A DNA stretch of 5,317 nucleotides from Solirubrobacteraceae bacterium (GCA_025935735.1 JAICUS010000435.1:1-5317); one strand, 5' to 3'; shown: positions 1-5,233, numbered from the stretch's first letter. Numbers and translations are program-made. Notes: a model not told the origin generated them from the sequence alone.

Positions 1-12
1 CACGTCGGTCAC
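1..12 (-). CDS. possible start of a further minus-strand gene (partial)
   Basis: On the minus strand the stop codon of the membrane protein gene (TGA, 11-9) sits inside GTGA, giving a GTG at 12-10 that reads Met-Thr-Asp-Val to the window edge. A 4-base GTGA overlap is a common arrangement of translationally coupled genes in high-GC actinobacteria. Only four codons are visible, so this is a guess from the overlap pattern and no function can be given. Confidence 0.2.
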
Positions 13-1025
13 TGCGGCGTCTCCGCCCGGGCCTGCCGCAGCTTGGAGATCCCGCCGTAGCGGAGCACGAGCAGCACCAGCCCGAACAGCGTGATCGGCA
101 CGACGATCACGAATCGCAGCATCAGCAGGTAGGCCACCGCGGTGCCGCCCGTCCCGCCGAGCGCCTTGATGCCGATCGCCACCGCCGCGTCCTGGGTGCC
201 GGCGTAGGCCGGCCCGGACGGGATCATGGAGAAGACGCTGGCCAGCGCGACCAGGTAGATGCCGTCGAGCGGGCCCATGCCGAAGCCCACGGCGGCGCCG
301 ACGGCGATCCACACCGCCGCCTCGGTCGCCCAGATGGCCAGCGTCATCGCCAGCAGCCGCAGGCCGTGGTGGGCGCGGCGCAGGCTCAGCGTGGCCGAGG
401 CCATCGGCGCGAGCATGGCGTGCAGGCGCTCGTTGCGGCGCACCACCCGCCAGCCCAGGAAGGCGATCAGCGCGAGGGCGGCGACGGTGATGGCGATGAT
501 CTCCACCTTGCCGCCGCCGACCGTGCCCAGCAGCCCGTAGCCGACGACGACGAACAGCACCACGAGCACGACGACGTCCAGCACCCGCTCGGCCACCAGG
601 GTGCCGACCACGGTCCGCCGAGAGGTCGGGGCGCGCGGCGCCATCAGCACCACGCGGATCGCGTCGCCGGCGCGCGCGGGCAGGACGTTGTTGCCCATGT
701 AGCCGATGACGGTCAGCGCGTAGGTGTCCTTGCGCGACGGGTGCGCGCCCTCGTCGGCCAGCAGCCGCTGCCAGCGCTCGCCGCGCACCAGCGTGGCCAC
801 CGCGTACAGCGCCACGGCGCCGACCAGCGCGAGGATCTGCCCGGCGGTGTGGGGGAGCCGCGGCGCCTGCTGCTTGGACGCCCACCACACGACGGCGCCC
901 AGCGCGACCACCGAGACGGCGGCGCCGAGCAGCGACAGGTGCGAGCGCCGCCGGCGCGGAGCCGGGGCGGGGGCGACGGGCGACAGGGCCAGGGGATGCT
1001 CCGAAGTGGGCGATTCGGTGCTCAC
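9..1025 (-). CDS. lysylphosphatidylglycerol synthase transmembrane (UPF0104/AglD-like) family protein
   Basis: This 338-residue integral membrane protein probably belongs to the LPG_synthase_TM family (PF03706). After a polar Pro/Ala/Arg-rich N-terminus (about 1-28, ending in RRRR) come hydrophobic segments near 29-49, 60-80, 139-167, 172-192, 219-245, 255-270 and 305-331. Two family hallmarks are visible: GNNVLPARAGD with a downstream GTLVAERVLD (111-150), and SMIPSGPAYAGTQDAA (266-281), which matches the usual Pro-Ser/Gly-x-x-G-x-x-E/Q loop. Relatives are the membrane half of MprF-type flippases and archaeal AglD; most stand-alone bacterial members have no proven substrate. It lacks the soluble aminoacyl-transfer domain of full MprF, so lipid or lipid-linked sugar transport or remodelling is more likely than lysyl transfer (inference). 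The start is GTG (1025-1023) without a clear Shine-Dalgarno. It lies 45 bases after the MBL-fold gene on the same strand and may be co-transcribed with it. Confidence 0.85.
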   Translation of the reverse strand: MSTESPTSEHPLALSPVAPAPAPRRRRSHLSLLGAAVSVVALGAVVWWASKQQAPRLPHTAGQILALVGAVALYAVATLVRGERWQRLLADEGAHPSRKDTYALTVIGYMGNNVLPARAGDAIRVVLMAPRAPTSRRTVVGTLVAERVLDVVVLVVLFVVVGYGLLGTVGGGKVEIIAITVAALALIAFLGWRVVRRNERLHAMLAPMASATLSLRRAHHGLRLLAMTLAIWATEAAVWIAVGAAVGFGMGPLDGIYLVALASVFSMIPSGPAYAGTQDAAVAIGIKALGGTGGTAVAYLLMLRFVIVVPITLFGLVLLVLRYGGISKLRQARAETPQ

Positions 1026-1045
1026 GGGGCGCCAGTCAGGATAGG

Positions 1046-1055
1046 CCGGGCCCGG
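1046..1055. repeat. 10-base GC palindrome between the two minus-strand genes
   Basis: CCGGGCCCGG is a perfect palindrome in the 45-base gap between the MBL-fold gene and the membrane protein gene, flanked by GGCC on one side and CGGCC on the other. It could fold as a short hairpin in the mRNA. No T-run follows on either strand, so a standard intrinsic terminator is not supported. In DNA this GC-rich the palindrome could also be chance. Confidence 0.3.
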
Positions 1056-1070
1056 ACGGCCGCCACCCCA

Positions 1071-1814
1071 TCAGGTGAGTCCGATCTCACGTGCGCGGGC
1101 GACGGCGGCGGCCGGGCCGTCGGTCCACGGCTCGCCGTGGCCGAACACGGTCAGCCCGGCATCCACGCGCTCGAGCGCGTCCAGCGAGGCGAGCATCCCC
1201 TCGTTGCTGAACGCGAACGCGCTCGGCAGCAGCTGCGGTCCGCGCGCGCCGGTGAGCACGTTGTAGGTGCACAGCGCGTCGCCGGCGATCAGCACCCCGC
1301 GGTCGGGCAGGTGGAACGCCACGTGGCCCGGCGAGTGGCCGGGCGTCGGGACCACGCGCGGGCGCCCGGGGACGTCGAGGTCGCCGTCGGCGAACGTCGT
1401 CACCGCGCCGATCTTCGTCGGCTTGGCCCCACCGTTGCGCGCGCCGGAGAGCAGCAGCCGGTAGGGCGCCGGCCGGCGCAGGTAGGGGAGCATCGACCCC
1501 TCGCGCTCGTGCTGCTTGCCGGTCCGGGCCATCTCCGCGTCGGCCTCGTGCACGTAGACGGGCGCGCCCGCGTCGCGGCGCACGCTCTCGGCCATCCCGA
1601 CGTGGTCGGAGTGCGCGTGGGTGAGGATGACCGCGTCGATGGCGGAGATGCTCGACCCGCGCGAGCGCAGGTAGGAGTCCAGCTGCGCCCGGAAGCCCAG
1701 GAAGCCGCCGTCCACGAGCGTCATCCGGTTGCCGTCCTCGATCAGGTAGCAGTTGACGAGCGCGTTGCCGAGCCGGTGCACGCCGGGCGCCAACTGGTAG
1801 GGAGCGTCGGGCAT
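1071..1814 (-). CDS. MBL-fold metallo-hydrolase (glyoxalase II/beta-lactamase-like)
   Basis: This 247-residue soluble protein of the metallo-beta-lactamase superfamily has the full set of metal ligands: HAHSDH (H66, H68, D70, H71), H160 in PTPGHSPGH (156-164), D179 in LIAGDA and H226 in FGHGEPW. Asp35 in the LVDGG strand is also as expected. The length and the simple alpha-beta/beta-alpha layout fit the glyoxalase-II-like/YcbL-like group, which hydrolyses thioesters or other small esters and lactones. The true substrate cannot be read from the sequence. There is no signal peptide, so it is cytoplasmic. The ATG start (1814-1812) is inside a 12-base palindrome and lacks a Shine-Dalgarno; the N-terminus aligns naturally with the family (GVHRLGNALVNCYLIED), which supports this start. 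It heads a likely two-gene minus-strand unit with the membrane protein and is divergent from the small ORF at 1892. Confidence 0.92.
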   Translation of the reverse strand: MPDAPYQLAPGVHRLGNALVNCYLIEDGNRMTLVDGGFLGFRAQLDSYLRSRGSSISAIDAVILTHAHSDHVGMAESVRRDAGAPVYVHEADAEMARTGKQHEREGSMLPYLRRPAPYRLLLSGARNGGAKPTKIGAVTTFADGDLDVPGRPRVVPTPGHSPGHVAFHLPDRGVLIAGDALCTYNVLTGARGPQLLPSAFAFSNEGMLASLDALERVDAGLTVFGHGEPWTDGPAAAVARAREIGLT

Positions 1815-1819
1815 GCCCG
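1808..1819. repeat. 12-base palindrome across the MBL-fold start codon
   Basis: CGGGCATGCCCG is perfectly self-complementary and centred on the ATG of the MBL-fold gene. It could fold over the start codon or be a protein-binding site. It partly reflects codons 1-3 of that gene, so a functional role is only a possibility. Confidence 0.3.
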
Positions 1820-1829
1820 CAGCTTGGCA

Positions 1830-1841
1830 GGGTTCGAACCC
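1830..1841. promoter_or_regulatory. 12-base palindrome GGGTTCGAACCC, candidate operator
   Basis: GGGTTCGAACCC is a perfect palindrome 15 bases upstream of the MBL-fold ATG, in the divergent spacer shared with the small ORF. A short perfect dyad with an AT-containing centre in such a spacer is a reasonable operator candidate for either side. It resembles a tRNA T-loop (GTTCGAAC), but no tRNA body surrounds it. No regulator can be assigned. Confidence 0.35.
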
Positions 1842-1852
1842 GTGCGAGAGGC

Positions 1853-1881
1853 TGGACGGATCGCTTGACGACGTGTACCTT
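1853..1881 (+). promoter_or_regulatory. weak candidate promoter for the small ORF
   Basis: TGGACG (1853-1858), 17 bases and TACCTT (1876-1881) have the spacing of a housekeeping -35/-10 pair and agree moderately with TTGACA/TAnnnT. Transcription would begin near 1888-1892, at or just before the ATG at 1892, giving a leaderless or nearly leaderless mRNA; this would explain the lack of a Shine-Dalgarno there. A second -35-like TTGACG (1865-1870) has a poor -10 partner (TCACAT, 1888-1893). Short arms CTTGA (1864-1868) and TCAAG (1881-1885) flank the region and could be a regulator site. Confidence 0.3.
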
Positions 1882-1891
1882 CAAGTCTCAC

Positions 1892-2014
1892 ATGGCGTCC
1901 CGCAAGCTCACGAGCCACACCTCCCAGCCCGCTCTGACGGGTTGGCCGGCGTTCGTGGGCATGGCGCGGGTGGACGCCGACGCGCTCATCACGAACCAGC
2001 CGCGCGGCTACTAG
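1892..2014 (+). CDS. small protein, 40 residues, unknown function
   Basis: An ATG-to-TAG reading frame of 40 codons is too short for usual ORF cut-offs but carries a strong coding signature: 38 of 40 third positions are G or C, against 25 of 40 first and 23 of 40 second positions. That contrast is what real genes show here. The product begins MASRKLTSHTSQ, has a short hydrophobic patch around residues 18-24 (WPAFVG) and ends ITNQPRGY; it has no cysteines and no signal peptide or membrane helix. I do not recognise the family. No Shine-Dalgarno precedes the ATG, so it may be leaderless. It lies 15 bases before the coiled-coil gene and in the same frame, so it may be a leader peptide, a co-expressed small partner, or the N-terminal part of that gene cut off by the TAG. 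Confidence 0.55.
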   Translation: MASRKLTSHTSQPALTGWPAFVGMARVDADALITNQPRGY

Positions 2015-2019
2015 CGGAC

Positions 2020-2023
2020 GGAG
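2020..2023 (+). promoter_or_regulatory. ribosome binding site of the coiled-coil gene
   Basis: GGAG lies 6 bases before the ATG at 2030, inside the 15-base gap after the small ORF's TAG. It is one of only three clear Shine-Dalgarno sequences in the window. It supports separate initiation at 2030 rather than a single fused frame from 1892. Confidence 0.65.
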
Positions 2024-2029
2024 CACACC

Positions 2030-3082
2030 ATGCACCTGTCCGCGAGCACCGCGGGCAGGCGTCGGGTGACGCGCTGGTCCCGCGAGACGATCATCGAGAA
2101 GATCCTGGAGTGGAACGAGCTCTACGGCGAGCCGCCGTGCTCGGCCGACTGGAACCCCTCCCTGGCGCGCTGGCGCGCGCAGGACTGGCGCGCCGACCGC
2201 TACCGCGAGGGGGTCTGGCCCTCCACCAACGCCGCGAAGCGCCCGTTCGACGGGTCGTTCGACGCCGCCGTGCGCGCGGCCGGCCTGGAGCCCCACCGCT
2301 CCGGTCCGCGCCGCCGTCCAGCCGGTTCCGTGCGTCCCGACGTGGCACAGCGCGCGCCGCTGGCTCCCCGCAGCGTCGACGAGGCGCTGCTGGAGGCCGC
2401 CGAGCGCGTGCGCGCCGCCGAGCGCCGCGCGGCCGAGCTGGAGCGCCGGCTGGCCGCGGCCGAGCGCCGGGCGGAGCGTGCCGAGGACCTGCTGGGCGAC
2501 GCGCGCCGCCGCGCGCGGCGGGCGGGCGAGCGCGAGCGCCGGGCCCGGGGCGCGCGGGAGCGCGTCCGGGTGGCGGAGCGCTCGGCGCGTGCCGCGGCGA
2601 CCGAGGCGGTCGAGACGCTGGCCGTGGACACCGAGGTCCGCGTGCGGGCGGCGTACGACCAGGCTCAGGCCGCGGTCCGCGACACGCTCGAGGCCCGCCG
2701 GGCGGCCCGGTCCGCCGAGGCCCGCGCCGCGGATGCCGAGGCGCGCGCGGAGGCGGCGGAGCGGCTGGAGCGCGCGGCGCGCACGGAGCTGTCCGGCAAG
2801 GCGGTCAACGAGGCCTGGAAGGCCGCACGGGCGGCCGAGGAGCGGGCGGCGGCGGCCGAGCGCCGGGCACGCGAGCTCGCCTCGCTGGTGTGCGGCGAGC
2901 AGCGGCAGCTGACCTCCGACGAGCTGGCCGAGCTGCGCGACGCCGGCCCGACCGGCCCGGCCGTCATGGCGCTCGCGCTGCGGACCCTGCACCGCGCCCG
3001 CGCCGCGAGCGACCGCCACGCGCTGTCCGACGCGCTCGGCGACATCGCGTCGGCTGCCGTCGGCTGGCGAGATCGCCTCTAA
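2030..3082 (+). CDS. Trp-rich putative DNA-binding module plus long coiled coil, unknown function
   Basis: This 350-residue protein has three parts. Residues 15-87 form a compact module rich in aromatic residues (W16, W28, W41, W48, W53, W63, F73, F77) with the pattern WSRETIIEKILEW, G-x-PP, DWNPS, WPS and F-DGSF-DAAVRAAGL. As I recall, similar W-S/T-R-E-x-I-I modules occur in actinobacterial and phage proteins and look like helix-turn-helix DNA-binding units; that role is inference. Residues 90-114 are a Pro/Arg linker. Residues 115-286 are an almost unbroken Ala/Arg/Glu coiled coil with repeated AAERRA units. Residues 287-350 look like a short globular tail. Only two cysteines are present (C37, C288), and there is no signal peptide or membrane helix. 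GGAG at 2020-2023, six bases before the ATG, fixes the start. It follows the small ORF by 15 bases and overlaps the convergent CMD-family gene by 4 bases. A nucleoid-associated or chromosome-structuring role is possible but unproven. Confidence 0.8.
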   Translation: MHLSASTAGRRRVTRWSRETIIEKILEWNELYGEPPCSADWNPSLARWRAQDWRADRYREGVWPSTNAAKRPFDGSFDAAVRAAGLEPHRSGPRRRPAGSVRPDVAQRAPLAPRSVDEALLEAAERVRAAERRAAELERRLAAAERRAERAEDLLGDARRRARRAGERERRARGARERVRVAERSARAAATEAVETLAVDTEVRVRAAYDQAQAAVRDTLEARRAARSAEARAADAEARAEAAERLERAARTELSGKAVNEAWKAARAAEERAAAAERRARELASLVCGEQRQLTSDELAELRDAGPTGPAVMALALRTLHRARAASDRHALSDALGDIASAAVGWRDRL

Positions 3083-3717
3083 GCCTCCCTCCCCAGGAAC
3101 AGGCCCCGGTCCGGAGACCCCTCCCTCCGGGCCGGGGCCGGCGGCACGCACACCATGCCCTCGGAGTAGCCGGCGGCGCCGACGCCGAAGGCGGCGTTGA
3201 AGCGGTCGAGGTTGATCACGGTCAGGAACGCGGTCAGCTCGACGAGCTGCTCGTCGCTGAAGTGCGCCCGCATGTGCGCGAACAGCTCGTCGGTGACCTC
3301 GACGGGCGTGCGCATGACCGCGACCGTGTAGTCGAGCGCCAGCTTCTCGCGCTCGCTGAAGCTGCTGTCGCGATGGTGCACCGTGGCCAGCAGCTCCTCG
3401 TCGGACAGCCCCGAGTTGCGGCAGATCTGCGAGCCGAGGTCCAGGCACCACTCGCAGCCGATCATCTGCGCGCCCTTGAGCTCGACCAGCAGCTTGAGCC
3501 GCTCGTCGAGGCCGCGGCCCTTGCGCACGGCGCCCTGGAACTTGCCCATCCCGCTCATCATCTTGGGCCGGTGGGCCCAGATCTCCAGCGGCTCGATGCC
3601 GCTGCCGTGCGCGGCCTCGCGCCCGGTCATCTTCGTCGCGCTGCGGCGCATCAGCCGGTAGACGACCCTCACGATCGGACCGGCCTGGCCGCGCGGTACA
3701 CCCTCGATTCGTGCCAT
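3079..3717 (-). CDS. carboxymuconolactone decarboxylase (AhpD-like) family protein
   Basis: This 212-residue protein belongs to the CMD/AhpD-like all-helical family. The core around residues 70-110 holds the redox-type CxxC motif (C88-E-W-C91) followed by LDLGS. Further family features are the helix with SEREKLALDYTVAVMRTPVEVTD split across 121-143 and the C-terminal helix with FLTVINLDRFNAAFGV (154-169). AhpD proper has a His four residues after the second cysteine; here that position is Gly95, as in the GCxWCxDxGS subfamily, so classical AhpD proton relay is not expected. The N-terminus (MARIEGVPRGQAGPIVRVVYRL) fits the subfamily and supports the ATG at 3717-3715. Likely cytoplasmic; thiol-dependent peroxide or electrophile defence is an inference. 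It follows the ArsR-type gene by 33 bases on the same strand. Its TAG overlaps the TAA of the convergent coiled-coil gene within CTAA. Confidence 0.88.
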   Translation of the reverse strand: MARIEGVPRGQAGPIVRVVYRLMRRSATKMTGREAAHGSGIEPLEIWAHRPKMMSGMGKFQGAVRKGRGLDERLKLLVELKGAQMIGCEWCLDLGSQICRNSGLSDEELLATVHHRDSSFSEREKLALDYTVAVMRTPVEVTDELFAHMRAHFSDEQLVELTAFLTVINLDRFNAAFGVGAAGYSEGMVCVPPAPARREGSPDRGLFLGREA

Positions 3718-3750
3718 GCCGAGATGACCCGCGGGGCGGCGCGGATGTGA

Positions 3751-4482
3751 CTACGCCACGGCGAAGGCGAACTCGGCGGCGAAGCCGTCGCGGCCCTGCG
3801 GGGTGACGTGCAGCGCGCGCGAGCGGTCGGCCCGCTTGACCCAGCCGAGCTCGAGCAGCCGGTCGGCGAGCCCGCGGCCGACCGCGCCGGAGAGGTGGTG
3901 GGCCTGCTCGCTCCAGTCCACGCAGTAGCGCAGTGCGCGGGTGCCGCCGACGGGCACGCCGAGGCGCTCCAGCCGGGCGGCGCCGGCCTCGCTGAGCCGG
4001 TAGTCGACGTCGCGGCCGCGGGCGGACAGGCGGTCGTCGCGCGCGCGGTCGATGTCGTGGCGGCCGTCGCCGCCGGTGACGCTGCCGTCGGCGATCAGCG
4101 ACTGCATGATCGCCACGCCGAGGCGGCCGGCGATGTGGTCGTAGCACGTGCGCGCGGCGCGCACGGCGTGCGCGCGCGTGTCGTCGCGCAGCGAGCGCAC
4201 CGGCGCCGCGGGGGCGAGGCGGGCGAGCATCTCGATCAGCTCGCCCACGTTCGCGCCCGCCAGGCGGTAGTAGCGGTGCCGGCCCTGCACCGTGACGTCG
4301 AGCAGCCCCGCGTCGACGAGCCGGGCGAGGTGGCCGCTGGCGGTGGAGGCGGCCACGCCGGCCTCGGAGGCCAGCACGGACGCCGGCAGCGCCCGCCCGT
4401 CGCCCAGTGCCAGCAGGATGCGGCTGCGCGCGCGCTCGGAGAGCACCGCGCCGAGGGCCGCGATGTCCGCGTCTCCGGGCAT
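3751..4482 (-). CDS. ArsR-type winged-helix transcriptional regulator
   Basis: This 243-residue regulator has an N-terminal ArsR/HTH_20-like winged helix. Helices span about 8-45, the recognition helix is near 44-58 (AASTASGHLARLVDAG), and the wing is at 60-74 (LLDVTVQGRHRYYRL). The C-terminal half (about 100-243) carries motifs seen in a longer actinobacterial ArsR group: HAVRAARTCYDHIAGRLGV (105-123), then RYCVDWSEQAHHLSGAVG (185-202) and a GWVKR...RALHVTPQG tail. Cys113 and Cys187 are its only cysteines, and neither is in the canonical arsenic-binding ELCVCDL site, so it is not a classical arsenic sensor; a thiol-based sensor is conceivable. The ATG at 4482-4480 has no good Shine-Dalgarno. 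A TAGCCT element (4494-4489 on the minus strand) about 7 bases upstream suggests a leaderless transcript. It is the first gene of a likely operon with the CMD-family gene and is divergent from the PilZ gene. The 10+10 inverted repeat upstream is the obvious candidate for its own operator. Confidence 0.9.
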   Translation of the reverse strand: MPGDADIAALGAVLSERARSRILLALGDGRALPASVLASEAGVAASTASGHLARLVDAGLLDVTVQGRHRYYRLAGANVGELIEMLARLAPAAPVRSLRDDTRAHAVRAARTCYDHIAGRLGVAIMQSLIADGSVTGGDGRHDIDRARDDRLSARGRDVDYRLSEAGAARLERLGVPVGGTRALRYCVDWSEQAHHLSGAVGRGLADRLLELGWVKRADRSRALHVTPQGRDGFAAEFAFAVA

Positions 4483-4488
4483 GCCACC

Positions 4489-4494
4489 AGGCTA
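4489..4494 (-). promoter_or_regulatory. candidate -10 element of the ArsR-type gene
   Basis: Read on the minus strand, TAGCCT fits TAnnnT and lies 6 bases before the ATG at 4482, so transcription would start at or next to the start codon. The matching -35 position falls at the centre of the inverted repeat 4502-4527, where the sequence agrees poorly with TTGACA. A repressor bound there would block this promoter. Confidence 0.35.
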
Positions 4495-4501
4495 GACCCG
4501 G

Positions 4502-4527
4502 GACGTTTCGGGTAAGGCCGAAACGTC
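4502..4527. promoter_or_regulatory. perfect 10+10 inverted repeat, probable operator
   Basis: GACGTTTCGG (4502-4511) and CCGAAACGTC (4518-4527) are exact reverse complements separated by 6 bases. The centre is about 32 bases upstream of the ArsR-type ATG, over the expected -35 position, and the site ends 5 bases before the -35 of the divergent sigma-28 promoter. Size, symmetry and place fit binding of a dimeric winged-helix regulator, most simply autoregulation by the adjacent ArsR-type protein. No T-run follows and no gene ends here, so it is not a terminator. Control of the PilZ gene from the same site is possible. Confidence 0.6.
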
Positions 4528-4532
4528 GGCTC

Positions 4533-4560
4533 TAAACCCGATTCCGCCATGCGCCGATAG
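4533..4560 (+). promoter_or_regulatory. sigma-28 (FliA/SigD) type promoter for the PilZ gene
   Basis: TAAA (4533-4536), a 16-base spacer and GCCGATAG (4553-4560) match the flagellar sigma factor consensus TAAA-N14-16-GCCGATAA/T with one mismatch in the last base. Transcription would start near 4566-4569, leaving a leader of roughly 10 bases that holds only the ribosome binding site. This excludes the GTG at 4560 as start codon and favours the ATG at 4578. Class III flagellar genes such as E. coli ycgR, also a PilZ gene, are driven by this type of promoter. Confidence 0.65.
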
Positions 4561-4567
4561 TGCGAAT

Positions 4568-4572
4568 GGGGA
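4568..4572 (+). promoter_or_regulatory. ribosome binding site that decides the PilZ start
   Basis: GGGGA lies 5 bases before the ATG at 4578. No comparable sequence precedes the GTG at 4560 or the ATG at 4566, which also lie at or upstream of the predicted transcription start. Confidence 0.55.
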
Positions 4573-4577
4573 ACCAT

Positions 4578-5180
4578 ATGGCCACGGGATTCGCAAGCGC
4601 CCTCAGCGAAGGACAGCCGGCTCAGCTCGACCTGGGCGAGGAGGCCGTGCCCTGTCTGGTGGTCGGGTTCCAGGGCTCCGACGTCATTCTCGCCCCCGGC
4701 GGGGCGCTGCCCGACGACGCCATCGGCCCGCACACGATCGGCTTCCTGCTGATCGAGGCCGGCGGGATGCTGCACGCGCTCAAGGCGCACATCCGCCAGG
4801 GCTACGCCGAGGGCGAGCTGGTGGCCACGCTGCTCGATCCCTTCCGGCTGGGCCAGCGCCGCACGTTCTCGCGCGCGCCGATCGTCCTGCCCGCCCACCT
4901 GCGCCCGGTGGGCGACGACGGCGAGCCCTGGACGACGTTCACCCGCGACGTCAGCGCCGGCGGGATGCGGGTCGCGCGCCAGAGCGGCTACCGCGAGGCC
5001 GGCGCGCACGAGATCGTGCTCGGGCTCGTCCAGGCCGACCGCGAGATCCGCGGGACGGCCGCCGCCGTGCGCGTCACCGACGCCGACGTGTCGCTCAGCT
5101 TCGTCGACATCGAGGCCGAGGACCGGCTGCTGCTCGCGCAGCTGACCTTCGCCTACCACCGCCGCAGCGCCAGCCGGTAA
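4578..5180 (+). CDS. PilZ-domain c-di-GMP-binding protein, YcgR-like
   Basis: This 200-residue protein (counted from the ATG at 4578) has an N-terminal beta-rich domain (about 10-88) like the PilZN/YcgR-N domain and a C-terminal PilZ domain (about 93-190). Both c-di-GMP-binding motifs are present: RxxxR as R95-TFS-R99 and DxSxxG as D124-V-S126-A-G-G129. The expected role is a cytoplasmic c-di-GMP receptor. With this two-domain layout and a sigma-28-like promoter, braking or steering of the flagellar motor is the best guess, as for YcgR, but another output cannot be excluded. Alternative in-frame starts exist at GTG 4560 and ATG 4566 (six or four more residues); promoter and ribosome binding site favour 4578. 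The gene is divergent from the ArsR-type regulator, so the two may share control sequences. It is probably a single-gene unit, since a hairpin and a new ribosome binding site follow before the next gene. Confidence 0.88.
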   Translation: MATGFASALSEGQPAQLDLGEEAVPCLVVGFQGSDVILAPGGALPDDAIGPHTIGFLLIEAGGMLHALKAHIRQGYAEGELVATLLDPFRLGQRRTFSRAPIVLPAHLRPVGDDGEPWTTFTRDVSAGGMRVARQSGYREAGAHEIVLGLVQADREIRGTAAAVRVTDADVSLSFVDIEAEDRLLLAQLTFAYHRRSASR

Positions 5181-5188
5181 ATCGGAAT

Positions 5189-5205
5189 AGCGGCCGAGCG
5201 CCGCT
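5189..5205. terminator. hairpin after the PilZ gene, possible weak terminator
   Basis: AGCGGC (5189-5194) and GCCGCT (5200-5205) pair over a 5-base loop, starting 9 bases after the PilZ stop codon. There is no T-run after it, so termination is uncertain. It may only stabilise the PilZ mRNA end or insulate the next gene. Confidence 0.35.
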
Positions 5206-5233
5206 GCGATATGGTCCGCCACGTTCTCGATTG

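Noticed and set aside
1826..1850. tRNA T-arm-like sequence with GTTCGAAC, possible tRNA or attachment site
   Set aside because: On neither strand do an acceptor stem, anticodon arm or D arm fit around it. The likeness comes from the 12-base palindrome alone.
366..1868. 500-residue plus-strand open frame
   Set aside because: It lies antisense to the membrane protein and MBL-fold genes, which have clear family motifs. Its His/Arg/Gly-rich product shows no domain.
2400..2880. repeated GCCGAGCGCCG units as a DNA repeat array
   Set aside because: The units are irregularly spaced and all encode AERRA-type heptads of the coiled coil in one frame, so protein structure explains them.
1742..4147. 801-residue minus-strand open frame, and a 645-residue plus-strand one (1813-3750)
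   Set aside because: Both are Arg/Ala/Pro/Gly-rich low-complexity translations running across several well-supported genes in other frames. High GC removes stop codons and makes such shadows long.
5178..5212. second sigma-28-like promoter (TAAA and TGCGATAT) ahead of the coxS-like gene
   Set aside because: The spacing between the two elements is 23 bases instead of 14-16, and the -10 part matches only 6 of 8 positions.
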